A stretch of DNA of 64,000 nt, from NCBI GenBank assembly GCA_030442055.1, contig JAUJEB010000003.1:669418-733417 (forward strand), in the 5' to 3' direction. Shown piece by piece: positions 46,659 to 56,250 of this stretch. Numbering within the stretch: the first letter of the stretch is position 1; each line of letters starts with the position of its first letter. A program made the position numbers and the translations under genes. The notes beneath the pieces were generated by a model that saw nothing but the letters and a program-made list of their open reading frames with translations, had not been told where the DNA came from and searched no databases. This stretch comes from Agaribacillus aureus (GTDB taxonomy: Bacteria; Bacteroidota; Bacteroidia; Cytophagales; Cyclobacteriaceae).

Positions 46659-47408
46659 TTGAGCAAACACATATGCATACTGGGATGTGGTCGAAGCGGC
46701 ACTTCTATCTTTGGAGAGTTCTTTAGCCACCTGCCACAGTACACCTATTATAGTGAGCCGCAGTTTTCGATGTTGGAGCGCATTGATTATTCCCAACCGG
46801 TCGCTGTTAAAGTACCAACGCAGGACAACGAAAATGATTTTTTTGACGGACTCTCGTTTGATCTGGATCGTTTTCTCCAGATATTTCCCAAGGACCATGA
46901 GCTTTTTTGGCAGGTAAGGCATCCGTTGGATGCCATCAGCTCACTGCGCATTGGCATTGACGATAACTGGGGTCATCATCCCAGGCCAGGGGATTGGAAG
47001 GACCGGCTATCACAACCACTGGTTGAGAAATGCGCCTACCACTGGAATTTTATCAACACCCATGGCTACCGGCAGGTAAAAGACCTTACTGTGATCAATA
47101 CCTTTGAAACCATGGTGCTCGACCCATTGGATACCGCTAAAAACATATGCCAGCAGGCAGATATCAACTTTGAAGAAAACCGGTCACCTATTATGGAATG
47201 GGTAAACCGAATCCAGAATGAGAATAATGAAAAATTTGTAGAGGCGGAATGCTCCAAACCATATTCCCGAAAAGATCATGCAAAAAAGGTAGGCAGATGG
47301 CAGGAAAACCTGACCCACACCGATATAGCCGCCATATTACCCTACATCGAGGAAGGGGCAAAAAGCTTTGGCTACGAGCTTCCGGGGTCAGTGGAATTAA
47401 AAAGCTGA
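46659..47408 (+). CDS. Sulfotransferase-family protein (TTG start)
   Basis: A 249-residue P-loop protein. The 5'-phosphosulfate-binding loop is CILGCGRSGTSIFGEFF near the N-terminus, and RHPLDAISSLR fits the 3'-phosphate motif. The start codon is TTG at 46659, placing the P-loop at the expected distance from the N-terminus. It transfers sulfate from PAPS to an unknown acceptor, perhaps a cell-surface sugar or lipid. It is monocistronic and ends in a strong terminator. Confidence 0.8.
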   Translation: MSKHICILGCGRSGTSIFGEFFSHLPQYTYYSEPQFSMLERIDYSQPVAVKVPTQDNENDFFDGLSFDLDRFLQIFPKDHELFWQVRHPLDAISSLRIGIDDNWGHHPRPGDWKDRLSQPLVEKCAYHWNFINTHGYRQVKDLTVINTFETMVLDPLDTAKNICQQADINFEENRSPIMEWVNRIQNENNEKFVEAECSKPYSRKDHAKKVGRWQENLTHTDIAAILPYIEEGAKSFGYELPGSVELKS

Positions 47409-47435
47409 CATAACCCGGAATACAAGCTAAAAACG

Positions 47436-47462
47436 AAAGCAGGCCTTAGGGCCTGCTTTTGT
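47436..47462 (+). terminator. Rho-independent terminator of the sulfotransferase gene
   Basis: AAAGCAGGCC at 47436-47445 pairs with GGCCTGCTTT at 47450-47459 around a 4-nt loop. The stem is rich in GC and runs into TTTTGTT. It lies 27 bp after the stop codon. Confidence 0.88.
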
Positions 47463-47544
47463 TAACCAATTAAATATAGTCCTTTGATTACTTACCTATT
47501 GATGACTAGTCAACAAGTATTAATAAAAGGAAAATCGGTAAAAA

Positions 47545-50379
47545 TTAGTTCCCTTCCACACCTTTAAAATTCCTGATATTATAAATGAATGACAGCATAA
47601 AATATTGTTGCAATACCTGGGTATTCACATCTTCTATATAACTGTCAGTCACAGACCTTGCGATACTAATATTTTGCCCCAGCAAATCAAACACTGTGGC
47701 TCTTAGTTCCCCTCTTTGATGCCTGAAAAGTTTCTTGCCTATGCTCACATTCCACAGCAAAAAGTCGTCGTTAAATTCATCGGAAAGACCGCGGTATAGC
47801 TGATGGTTCAATTCATTTTTTAAATTAATTCCCTTCCAAAATATCCAGTTAAACTTTACACCCACCGTTTGAAGAAAGTAATTATTATCAAGATCCGACT
47901 GCAAGGAATTATTTACCAGGTTATAATTGGCGGTGTATGACAAGGTGAAATCCACATTTTGGCTGATATTGCTTCCTATCACCACTCCCTGTCTTAGGTT
48001 TAAGGTTTTAGAAACATTTTCCAACTGGTTGATCAACCCCGGCGTGCGTGTGTAAGTAATGCCGGTGTTAAGATTAATATTTGATTTCAACAGCTTGTTT
48101 GGCATACCAAAAGATATGAAACTTCTCAGATTCCAATAACCGTCCAGATTCACAGGTTGCGTAAATTGAGAGCCCTGATTCAGCACAACACCCTGCTGCA
48201 GGGTAGTATCCGCCTGCGCTACAAATGTGCTGTTGCCAATATAATCACTGGTTTTCCGGAGCATAAGAAAGGCAAAAAAGCTACTTGATTTTTCGGCATT
48301 TGTATTTGAATACCTGGAAACAAACATGTGGGTATAATCCTGTTTCAATGCCTGGTTGCCACCGGTTATCAGTAAGGGGTTGGCGTTATTGATAACGTTT
48401 TGTAACTGATTAACCGACGGTGCGTTAGTCTGGGTCCTATAAAAAACTCTAAGATTCTTTTCGCGCGAAATGTTATATCTCAACATGAATGTGGGTAGAA
48501 TATTATCAAACTTTCTTTCCAGAAAGGTGTTTTCCGGAAAGAACTCCTCACTTTGCAAACTGGCAGATTGATAGGATACATTTCCTCTGAACATTATTTT
48601 TCCATCTCTGAACATCACCCCGGTTGCCATGCGATGCGTCAGGTAGTCATTTTCGAACTCGTTTGACAAGGCGGTATCCAATTGATTAACCTCGTTGAGC
48701 TGATTAAACAGATCGTATGTTTTTCTGTCAGACATGTTCTCTGAATAGCTGCCATTGTAAGACAATTGCAATTGCATCTTATTAGATAGTGGCTCGGTGT
48801 ATACCAAATTGGTCGACAACGTGTAACCATTGACCTCACTTAATGTCTCCTGGTTTAAGCTGTCATTTTCAACGGTCTGGCGACTGAAGAATTTGTTAAA
48901 AGCCTGCAGCTGATCATTACCGTCTCTTTGATTAAACAGGCTACTAAAGTTCACCGAAAAAGTTCTGCCCCTTTTCTCAAACCGGTGCCGGTAAAGTAAG
49001 TTAGTATTGACATTATAGCCGGTATTATCGGAGGATGCAAAATCAGTGGTTTCACTGATGGGTTCATTGATAAAAGAAGCGTTTTCGCCAAAAAACCGGG
49101 AGATGGTTTCATTGTCCTGAAAACTAATTCTCGGCGTGAAAATGATAGAGTTATAATCATTTATTTGATACTCCATCCTTAGATTCAGGCGATGGTTAAA
49201 GTTCAAGGTTTCATTTTGATTATCCTCGACATAGAACTGATTCATGCCATCGGTCAGGAATGTTTCGCGCGAAAGGCTTTCTATGGCGGTATTGTCAGAT
49301 TTGTTAAAGAAATAACTGCCTGTCAACTTTAATTTTTCGCCCCATTCGTCTGTGTAGTTAATGCCAAAAGACTGCGTGGTGGTAATACCATTCTGTTGAC
49401 CTACCAAAAAGTCACCAGCATTATTTCCTCTCCCCCGAAACGATCCTCCGCCCCGGTTTCCACCTCTGCCTGAGCCACCTCCGAAGCCTCTTCTCCTGCG
49501 ATTGCTGCCGCTGCTTAATACACCCAGTAAATCCTCATTGGAAAAATTTTGTTGGTTTATATTATTGGCCAGCCCGATGATAGAGATCCTTTTCTCATTG
49601 TCAAACTGGTTAATATTTCCCCCTGATTTATACCTTTCATCGGTCCCTCCCCCGCCATAAACCTGTCCGAAGACACCATTTCTCATCTCCACCTTGGTAA
49701 CTATATTAATAGTTTTTGTCGTTTGCCCATCGTCAAATCCCGAAAACCGGGACTGCTCACTTGCCTCGTCAAAGACTTCGATCTTATCAATTACCTCTGC
49801 CGGCAAATTTTTCAGGGCCAGGTTAGGATCTTCTCCAAAAAACTCGCGGCCGTCCACAAGCACTTTTTGCACATTTTCTCCCTGGGCCTGCACGGTGCCG
49901 TTTTCGACCACGATACCTGGCATTTTGGTAATCAGATCTTCGGCACTGGCATCCGGGCTGGTTTTATAAGCCCTGGCATTAAACTGTGTCGTATCCCCTT
50001 TTGTTGTCACCGGCACCACCTTTTCTTCAATGACCACCTCATTCAATTGCGTGGCATCCTTTTTTAACGTCAAAATACCCATATCCCTGGAAGCACCTGT
50101 TAAACTTACGACCTGTTTACGGAGCTGATAGCCCAGATATCTTATTTGTAGCCTATAATCCCCTGCTTCAAGTTTTTCAAACCTGAAATTCCCGTTCACA
50201 TCGGAAATCGCGTAATAAAGTCTGGTTGTATCACTCGTTTTATTGAGAATCAGGTTAGCGCCGATAAGTGGGTTTTCCTCCTCGTAGTCGGTGATTTTTC
50301 CTGATATCACACCATTTTGTGCCATACCGTCCAGAAAAACCAAACAGCACCACGATAGAATAAGACAATTTTTAATCAT
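47545..50379 (-). CDS. Outer-membrane beta-barrel protein with carboxypeptidase-regulatory domain (PF14905-like)
   Basis: A 944-residue TonB-receptor-like protein. The signal peptide (1-20) is followed by a carboxypeptidase-regulatory domain at about 23-105 (GVISGKITDYEEENPLIGANL), a plug-like domain at about 115-230 (VLVDGREFFGEDPNLALKNLPAEVIDKIEVFD) and a long barrel ending in YFMLSFIYNIRNFKG. Residues about 293-318 are an unusual arginine/glycine-rich stretch (GSNRRRRGFGGGSGRGG). The ligand is unknown. It lies 78 bp downstream of a small Spy-like gene and beside a divergent LytS/LytTR pair. Confidence 0.88.
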   Translation of the reverse strand: MIKNCLILSWCCLVFLDGMAQNGVISGKITDYEEENPLIGANLILNKTSDTTRLYYAISDVNGNFRFEKLEAGDYRLQIRYLGYQLRKQVVSLTGASRDMGILTLKKDATQLNEVVIEEKVVPVTTKGDTTQFNARAYKTSPDASAEDLITKMPGIVVENGTVQAQGENVQKVLVDGREFFGEDPNLALKNLPAEVIDKIEVFDEASEQSRFSGFDDGQTTKTINIVTKVEMRNGVFGQVYGGGGTDERYKSGGNINQFDNEKRISIIGLANNINQQNFSNEDLLGVLSSGSNRRRRGFGGGSGRGGNRGGGSFRGRGNNAGDFLVGQQNGITTTQSFGINYTDEWGEKLKLTGSYFFNKSDNTAIESLSRETFLTDGMNQFYVEDNQNETLNFNHRLNLRMEYQINDYNSIIFTPRISFQDNETISRFFGENASFINEPISETTDFASSDNTGYNVNTNLLYRHRFEKRGRTFSVNFSSLFNQRDGNDQLQAFNKFFSRQTVENDSLNQETLSEVNGYTLSTNLVYTEPLSNKMQLQLSYNGSYSENMSDRKTYDLFNQLNEVNQLDTALSNEFENDYLTHRMATGVMFRDGKIMFRGNVSYQSASLQSEEFFPENTFLERKFDNILPTFMLRYNISREKNLRVFYRTQTNAPSVNQLQNVINNANPLLITGGNQALKQDYTHMFVSRYSNTNAEKSSSFFAFLMLRKTSDYIGNSTFVAQADTTLQQGVVLNQGSQFTQPVNLDGYWNLRSFISFGMPNKLLKSNINLNTGITYTRTPGLINQLENVSKTLNLRQGVVIGSNISQNVDFTLSYTANYNLVNNSLQSDLDNNYFLQTVGVKFNWIFWKGINLKNELNHQLYRGLSDEFNDDFLLWNVSIGKKLFRHQRGELRATVFDLLGQNISIARSVTDSYIEDVNTQVLQQYFMLSFIYNIRNFKGVEGN

Positions 50380-50457
50380 TCCCGGGAGTTTTGAGGTTGT
50401 TGAAGTTAATTTAACATCGTTTTATTTGAGTTATCATACAGTGACCGCTAACGGCTT

Positions 50458-50868
50458 TCAGGTACCAGCTCCCGAGGACTTCCTCTTTCTCCTCCCCCTC
50501 CTTTCCTGCCTTTGCTCTTCCATGAGGGTTTGGTATTTTTTAAATTGCTCTTCGGTAAAAATGCTTTGCATAGCTTTTTCCTTCTCTTCTCTTAATGCAA
50601 CCATTTTACCCCTCATCTCCTCGCGGTCCCCGGTTCTGTTAGCTATTAGATCTTTTACTGAAGCCGCAAAATCCTCATTAACTTTGGTTACTTTTTCCTT
50701 TTGTTTTTCCGTCAATCCTTCGATGTTCGTAAAAACCAGCTCGTTTTCCTTTTTTACCATGGCATCGGGATCCATTCTGGGTTGCGCCACCAGGCTCATT
50801 GAGAACATCAGGCAGCCAATGATCGATGCCGGTAAAAATATCCTGTTCCTATGTTTTAAGATTTGCAT
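50458..50868 (-). CDS. Small exported Spy/CpxP-like helical protein
   Basis: A 136-residue protein with a signal peptide ending near MSLVAQ. The mature part is helical and charged, with GLTEKQKEKVTKVNEDFAASVKDLI and FTEEQFKKYQTLMEEQRQ, which resembles the LTxxQ repeat logic of periplasmic Spy/CpxP chaperones. The C-terminus is very basic (RRGRRKRKS). It precedes the outer-membrane barrel gene on the same strand, so a chaperone role for that barrel is possible but unproven. Confidence 0.6.
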   Translation of the reverse strand: MQILKHRNRIFLPASIIGCLMFSMSLVAQPRMDPDAMVKKENELVFTNIEGLTEKQKEKVTKVNEDFAASVKDLIANRTGDREEMRGKMVALREEKEKAMQSIFTEEQFKKYQTLMEEQRQERRGRRKRKSSGAGT

Positions 50869-51041
50869 ACTCGATTTACGTTTGTTTATCTAAACATATG
50901 CATAATTGAATAGCCCGTAAAATCAATTCAATCTATGCCGGGGATTTTTCAACCAAATGCCGGTTTTGTTCAGTATGGAACTATTTGACGTCATTCATTT
51001 ACTGTCCTGGAAGCACAATAGCTGATCAAATTGAGGAAAAC

Positions 51042-51080
51042 TGTCCGGTGGTTGAAAAATCCGGACATTTGATTGAAAAA
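51042..51080 (+). promoter_or_regulatory. Direct and inverted repeats upstream of the LytS-type kinase
   Basis: TTGAAAAA occurs at 51052-51059 and 51073-51080, exactly 21 bp apart, two helical turns. TGTCCGG at 51042-51048 is the complement of CCGGACA at 51061-51067. LytTR regulators typically bind two direct repeats about 21 bp apart, so this could be an autoregulatory site of the pair encoded at 51118-52883. Confidence 0.45.
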
Positions 51081-51117
51081 CAAATCTTAATCCTCCAAAA
51101 GTATGTAACTTTATCCA

Positions 51118-52173
51118 ATGGTCAGGTTTGATTCGGATCTTAAAAAGATTATGCTGCACCTTTTATTTTGGCTAGGCTATTATATACTGGCTTTCTATTG
51201 GTTCGCTCAGGTAAATGACCCCGAGATCGCGGCTTTGATCAGCTTCAGGATCGTATTTATACACGGCCTGCTTTTTTATCTTAACACCTATTTTCTGCTT
51301 CCCCGCTTTGTAGAAAGAGGACAATACCTGATCTACCTGGCAGCCATTATTTTGTTGATAATGGCCATATTCTATCTCATCAAATTTTCCAATGAATGGT
51401 TACCCTTCCGCGACCACATGGGTGGTTTTAGAAAATTAAGAAAACCCGCGCTTTTTCCAAGAATATTTTTCGGACGCGGTTTATATGTTAGCTTCGCCTC
51501 ATCGCTGGCCATATTATTTATCAGCAGCATCTATTGGATAAACGCACAAAGTCAGAAAAGAAAGCAGCAGGCCATTGCGCTTAAAAGCGAAAACCTGGAG
51601 GCTGAAATGAAATTTCTGAAATCTCAAACCAATCCCCATTTTTTGTTTAACGCCCTCAACAACATTTATGCATTGTCTTACACCCAGGCGCCGGCAGCCC
51701 CGGAAATGATCATGAAACTTTCCGAGATGTTACGCTATGTGCTATATGAAAGTAACGGGAAGAAAGTTCCGCTGGCCAAGGAAATAGAATATATTGAAAA
51801 CTACATCGCTTTTCAAACGCTTAAAATTGAGGGCGAGGCAGATATTAAAGTAAATCTTGAAAATGCCGACCCAAACATAGAGGTAGAACCTATGTTATTC
51901 ATTCCCTTTATCGAAAACAGTTTTAAACATAGCAAAATTGAAAAAGGTAGTGGGAGTTGGATTGACATCAGCCTGTCTTCGGAAGGGGGCAAAATTGATT
52001 TAAAAGTAAGTAACAGTATACCGAAGGAAGCGTTTACCAAAGACCAGACAGGTGGCATAGGACTTGCTAACAGCAAAAAGAGGCTGCAACTGCTATATCC
52101 GGACAGGCACCGGCTCATTATTCAGCAGGAAGAAAATTCATTTAGTGTTTATCTAACCATTTATTCGTCATGA
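51118..52173 (+). CDS. LytS/YehU-type sensor histidine kinase
   Basis: A 351-residue membrane kinase. Four hydrophobic segments lie in the first 145 residues. The His_kinase domain has the phosphorylatable His174 in NPHFLFNALNNIYAL, and the ATP-binding region includes PFIENSFKHS and GIGLANSKKRLQLLYPD. It has no extracellular sensor domain of note. The stop overlaps the response regulator start by 4 bp, so the two form an operon. Confidence 0.95.
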   Translation: MVRFDSDLKKIMLHLLFWLGYYILAFYWFAQVNDPEIAALISFRIVFIHGLLFYLNTYFLLPRFVERGQYLIYLAAIILLIMAIFYLIKFSNEWLPFRDHMGGFRKLRKPALFPRIFFGRGLYVSFASSLAILFISSIYWINAQSQKRKQQAIALKSENLEAEMKFLKSQTNPHFLFNALNNIYALSYTQAPAAPEMIMKLSEMLRYVLYESNGKKVPLAKEIEYIENYIAFQTLKIEGEADIKVNLENADPNIEVEPMLFIPFIENSFKHSKIEKGSGSWIDISLSSEGGKIDLKVSNSIPKEAFTKDQTGGIGLANSKKRLQLLYPDRHRLIIQQEENSFSVYLTIYSS

Positions 52174-52883
52174 TCCTGAATTGTATTGTAGTAGATGATG
52201 AATACCCCGCCAGGATTTTGATGAAAGAATACATCGGGCAAGTGGCCCATTTAAACTTGCTTGGCGCTTTCAGCAATCCAATCGAAGCGCTTAATTACCT
52301 GCAGGATCAGGCGGTAGATCTGATATTCCTCGATATTCAAATGCCTGAATTATCCGGGTTGGCATTTATTAATGCCCTCGAGACAAGGCCCATGGTAATA
52401 CTAACCACGGCTTATGCCGATTACGCACTGGAAGGGTATACGTTGAATGTTATAGACTACTTGCTAAAACCTATTAAGTTTGACAGGTTTTATCAGTCGG
52501 TATCAAAGGCGAAGGAACTGTTGACGTTAAAAACCAAACCTTCCCATCACCAGGAAACGCCAACATCCAATGCCAGGGAGCACATCATTGTCAAGTCGGA
52601 CAGAAAAATTTACCGGATCCTGCTAAAAGATATTTATTTTATTCAGGGGCTCCGCGAATATGTGACCTTTCACACCGTACAGGGTAAAATCATCAGCCTC
52701 GATTCGTTGAAAAGATTGGAGGACACCCTTCCCCAATCCAGGTTTATGCGGGTGCATAAGTCTTACATCATTAACAAATTAAGCGTGGAATCACTGCATG
52801 GTAACAATTTGGTAATAAATGGTGTAGACATACCGTTCAGCAAAAACCTAAGGGAAAAAATATTAAAAATGGTGTTTAGCTAA
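52170..52883 (+). CDS. LytTR-family response regulator
   Basis: A 237-residue regulator. The receiver domain covers 1-120 with the acceptor Asp55 in LIFLDIQMPE and the conserved Lys in YLLKPIKF. The LytTR DNA-binding domain covers about 135-237 (IIVKSDRKIYRILLKDIYFIQGL begins it; FMRVHKSYIIN is the core). It is coupled to the kinase gene by an ATGA overlap. Confidence 0.96.
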   Translation: MILNCIVVDDEYPARILMKEYIGQVAHLNLLGAFSNPIEALNYLQDQAVDLIFLDIQMPELSGLAFINALETRPMVILTTAYADYALEGYTLNVIDYLLKPIKFDRFYQSVSKAKELLTLKTKPSHHQETPTSNAREHIIVKSDRKIYRILLKDIYFIQGLREYVTFHTVQGKIISLDSLKRLEDTLPQSRFMRVHKSYIINKLSVESLHGNNLVINGVDIPFSKNLREKILKMVFS

Positions 52884-52968
52884 GGTAATTTGCTGAAATT
52901 TATAACCCAGGTTGCTTTCATACCCAAAAATTCGTAGCTTTTATGTTATAAACTAATCCTTCTTGGAA

Positions 52969-54282
52969 ATGGGCAATCTGATCAGACTATTGGCCTATCT
53001 GGCTAACATCACCATCTTATTTCTTTTTATGACATTTATTCTCAGCTGCGGAGATGATGACGAGGAGACGGAGTCCGGAGCGGCAGACTTCAGCCCTACA
53101 GAACAAAAAATACTTGTTGGTGGCCAGGTCAATTTCCAGGACAGGTCAACAGGCGATGTATCGGCCTTGAGCTGGGAGTTTGAAGGTGGGTCCCCAGGTA
53201 CCTCCACCGACCTAAACCCGGTTGTGACCTATAACCAGCCCGGTTCCTTCAATGTGACTTTAACCGCTACAGACGCCAGAGGAGACAAAACTACCAAAGA
53301 CGGAGTCATTGAAGTGCTGGCTGAAGCAATGGCGGATTTTACAGCAGATGTGACCACGATTGATGTCGATGGCCAGGTAATATTTACAGCCTCACCTTCA
53401 GATCCTATGGAAGGCCTGACATGGAACTGGTCTTTTGAAGGCGGCATCCCGGCCACTTCTACGGAATCGACGGTAACCGTCACCTATATATTGCCGGGAA
53501 AATTTGATGCCAGCCTTACCGTTTCCAACGAACTAAGTACAGATACAGAGCTAAAAACCGAATTCATCACCGTAGTAGCCGCCCCCGGAACTGTTCAGTG
53601 TTTTCCTACCGAAACGACGGGTTCAGATGGCACTTCTAGCTCTTTTACTTACGACATTGATTTCAGATGGCAGCGTTTGGATGAATTTCTCAATGATGAC
53701 CTGGTTGATTATCTTCTGGCGAGCTACACCGACGACAGGTTGGACAAAGTTGAAAAGTTCGATGCGCTGAACCAACTGGTCACCACTGAAACATTTTTAT
53801 ACAATGACGATGGCCAGGTTTCCCGTTACAGTCTTTTTGACGAAACAGGAGCGCCCCAATTCTTCACCGATTTTACCTACGAGGCCGGATCGGAAAATCC
53901 CATCACATCAATTACGCAACAAAGTGACGGGATAGGAGGATTCACTGCATTCGATGTTACCTACGAATATGATGATAACGACAACGTTTCCCTCGAAACC
54001 TTTAATTTTTTTGGTACAAATACCCTGGTGTTAACAGTTGCATACGAATATGATGACAAAAACAATCCTTTCAACACGTTAAAGTTCGCGCCACCGCCCA
54101 TCGGCAATAATATTAACAATATTATCTCTATCATCACCAGGGATGCCGATGGTAACGAGGTAGATAAAAAAACCTTTGAATTGACTTATAATCCGGAAGG
54201 ATACCCGGCAACCACCAAGCAAACCAATTTTGATTTGTCTACAGTGACTTTCACCAATTCTTATAACTGCCCTGAAGATTAA
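52969..54282 (+). CDS. PKD-domain surface lipoprotein
   Basis: About 437 residues from the ATG at 52969; a TTG two codons earlier is an alternative. The signal ends in TFILSC, a lipobox followed by an acidic run typical of surface-exposed lipoproteins. Two PKD-like beta domains lie at about 35-115 (FQDRSTGDVSALSWEFEGGSPG) and 117-198 (LTWNWSFEGGIPA). The C-terminal half contains repeated YEYDDNDN-type strands like a short YD/RHS-like repeat. The role is unknown, perhaps adhesion. Confidence 0.75.
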   Translation: MGNLIRLLAYLANITILFLFMTFILSCGDDDEETESGAADFSPTEQKILVGGQVNFQDRSTGDVSALSWEFEGGSPGTSTDLNPVVTYNQPGSFNVTLTATDARGDKTTKDGVIEVLAEAMADFTADVTTIDVDGQVIFTASPSDPMEGLTWNWSFEGGIPATSTESTVTVTYILPGKFDASLTVSNELSTDTELKTEFITVVAAPGTVQCFPTETTGSDGTSSSFTYDIDFRWQRLDEFLNDDLVDYLLASYTDDRLDKVEKFDALNQLVTTETFLYNDDGQVSRYSLFDETGAPQFFTDFTYEAGSENPITSITQQSDGIGGFTAFDVTYEYDDNDNVSLETFNFFGTNTLVLTVAYEYDDKNNPFNTLKFAPPPIGNNINNIISIITRDADGNEVDKKTFELTYNPEGYPATTKQTNFDLSTVTFTNSYNCPED

Positions 54283-54344
54283 AAAACGTCCGGCAAATTA
54301 ATTTTGTGATCGAGCAACCAAAAACCTCAAAGGAGATTTACGGC

Positions 54345-54875
54345 TTACTCCCTGTAAGCCATGGGTGTCCCTTTTTCAAAATCGGTTTTTGAGATTTTCA
54401 CACCATTTAGCTCCGCACTATCCCAATCCTGGACTATTTTCCATTGACCATCGATCATTTTCGTCACAATATGAAACCGCGCGTAGTATTCCTTTGCGTC
54501 CTCTCCCGGCTTCTGCACAGTAATTTTGTAATAGCCCACCTCGTACACAACGCCTTCTCCTACATTTCTTTCCTCAAACCAGAAGTCGATGGTCCTTTTA
54601 TCACCTCGTTCCCGGGCCATGGCAAAACCGGTTACAATTCCCTCTTTGTATTGACTGCCGCTTTTGACACCCCATTTACTTACTCTGAGCACATTGTCGG
54701 CATGCAGGGCGTTAAATGATTCGGTATCAAGCGCTTCCCAGGATTTTACAAAAGGTTTCCAAACCTCCCGGTCGATGGTCTCAATAATGGCTTCCTTATC
54801 CTGGGCATTGAGTTGGGGAAGCGCGATGAACAAAGACGTTAGTATAAATGCAAAATGCAGTGATAATTTTTTCAT
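54345..54875 (-). CDS. Exported NTF2-like (DUF4440/SnoaL-type) protein
   Basis: A 176-residue protein. The start at 54875 gives a normal signal peptide (LHFAFILTSLFIALPQLNAQ); the open frame continues upstream but into DNA of unlikely coding character. The mature part has WKPFVKSWEALDTESFNALHADNVLRVSKWG and IVTKMIDGQWKIVQDWDS, a typical NTF2-like cone fold. No enzyme activity can be assigned. It lies downstream of an AraC-type regulator gene on the same strand. Confidence 0.8.
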   Translation of the reverse strand: MKKLSLHFAFILTSLFIALPQLNAQDKEAIIETIDREVWKPFVKSWEALDTESFNALHADNVLRVSKWGVKSGSQYKEGIVTGFAMARERGDKRTIDFWFEERNVGEGVVYEVGYYKITVQKPGEDAKEYYARFHIVTKMIDGQWKIVQDWDSAELNGVKISKTDFEKGTPMAYRE

Positions 54876-54951
54876 AGGTTTAATTTTTTTAAAACAAAAA
54901 AAAACGCTGATCCCCAAAAAACCTCTCAGGATTATAATGCTGGGATTGTAT

Positions 54952-56010
54952 TTATGACTTTTGCTGCTGCTTTTTGAATTGAGATGGGGTCTGGCCAGTG
55001 TATTTTTTGAAGGTACTGTTAAAAGTAGACAATCCGTTAAAGCCGCTGTCAAATCCGATACTGGCTATTTTTAGATGGGCCTTTTGGGGATCCATTAATT
55101 GAATTTTGGCCTCTTCCACACGATGTTCGTTGATATATTCGGAAAAGCTTTTTTGATACTTCTGGTTAATGGCCTGACTTAAATGGTGTGGTTTTACATT
55201 AAGTTGCTCTGCTAAAGATTGTAAGGTGAGATCCGGGTTTTTGAAGGGCTTGTGCTCCATCATTAATTTTATCAGATCACGAATCGTATTTTCATATAAT
55301 CTCCTGCTTATGGAGGTCCCCTGGTATTTTGTCTGTAACAAGGAATTAGTCCGTTTCTGTTTCAACAGAATCATAGAAACTACATAAATGCCTATGGCAT
55401 ATAACACTGCGCCGCCAATATAACCCAGGTATTTAAACAACGCAGGGGAATAGGCCAATAAAAGTATTCCTGTGATTAATAGCAGGCTTCGCAACCAGGT
55501 AACGGTGGTGCGGGCAGATCCCTGTTCTTTTTGCCACTGCCCTTGTCGTGGGAGATAACAAGCCCTAAAAGCCAATAAATAATAGGTCAGTATGGAAATA
55601 TAAGAAAGCCATAGGCCTACATCCCGCCAAAATGGCCATTGAATATGATAACTTCCAAACAATAGCAACAGGTAAGGCGCAAAATGCCAAAGGTGTACCG
55701 TTTGTAGCTTAAAATCCGTCCGTAGCCTTGCCAGAAAATACAGATAAAACAATGGGCCTATGGCAAATTGGTGGGTAATACCAAAATTCATTAAAAATCG
55801 CCACAGGAAGGGTGCCATGGAAAATTGCGGATCAATATCGCTGGCATGTACGATAATGTTTTTAGCAATGCGAATGCTAGTCGCTACCAGTAGCAGGGAA
55901 AAAAGGCGGTTGAAGGTGAATTTATTTCTGAACCAAATAAAAACAGCAAACAGAAAGCCTTGAAAGGTACCAAAGATAGCGAGAAGCGTCGTGAAGTCTA
56001 TGCTAATCAT
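54952..56010 (-). CDS. AraC-family transcriptional regulator with membrane N-terminus
   Basis: A 352-residue protein. Six or seven hydrophobic helices occupy the first 215 residues. The AraC/XylS DNA-binding domain is at about 250-350, with LQSLAEQLNVKPHHLSQAIN (first helix-turn-helix) and IGFDSGFNGLSTFNSTFKKYTGQTPSQFKK (second). Such membrane-bound AraC regulators are common in Bacteroidota. The exported NTF2-like protein encoded 76 bp downstream is a possible target. Confidence 0.93.
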   Translation of the reverse strand: MISIDFTTLLAIFGTFQGFLFAVFIWFRNKFTFNRLFSLLLVATSIRIAKNIIVHASDIDPQFSMAPFLWRFLMNFGITHQFAIGPLFYLYFLARLRTDFKLQTVHLWHFAPYLLLLFGSYHIQWPFWRDVGLWLSYISILTYYLLAFRACYLPRQGQWQKEQGSARTTVTWLRSLLLITGILLLAYSPALFKYLGYIGGAVLYAIGIYVVSMILLKQKRTNSLLQTKYQGTSISRRLYENTIRDLIKLMMEHKPFKNPDLTLQSLAEQLNVKPHHLSQAINQKYQKSFSEYINEHRVEEAKIQLMDPQKAHLKIASIGFDSGFNGLSTFNSTFKKYTGQTPSQFKKQQQKS

Positions 56011-56172
56011 ACGTGTGATGCCATGGTGTTTAGAGGCTTAAAGATTACTAGTGTTTGAGGTCAGCACCTGGAAAGCCGCGCAGTCTTCCACAGGTCCACC
56101 CTTAATATACTAAAATACCGGCATTTTAGGATGGTTTTATTCATGCCAATGTAAAGCCTTCTATTTTAACAC

Positions 56173-56230
56173 TATCCAGGCAATCGATATAGGCCATTTA
56201 ATCCGCATACGTATTCCGGGAGCCTGGATA
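56173..56230. other. 9-bp inverted repeat in the 240-bp gap before the AraC regulator
   Basis: TATCCAGGC at 56173-56181 is the exact complement of GCCTGGATA at 56222-56230, with 40 nt between. It lies after the DUF6495 stop on the leftward strand. It could be part of a leader or terminator structure; nothing else was seen in this gap. Confidence 0.25.
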
Positions 56231-56250
56231 ATGTGATTAAAAAGTTCCGG

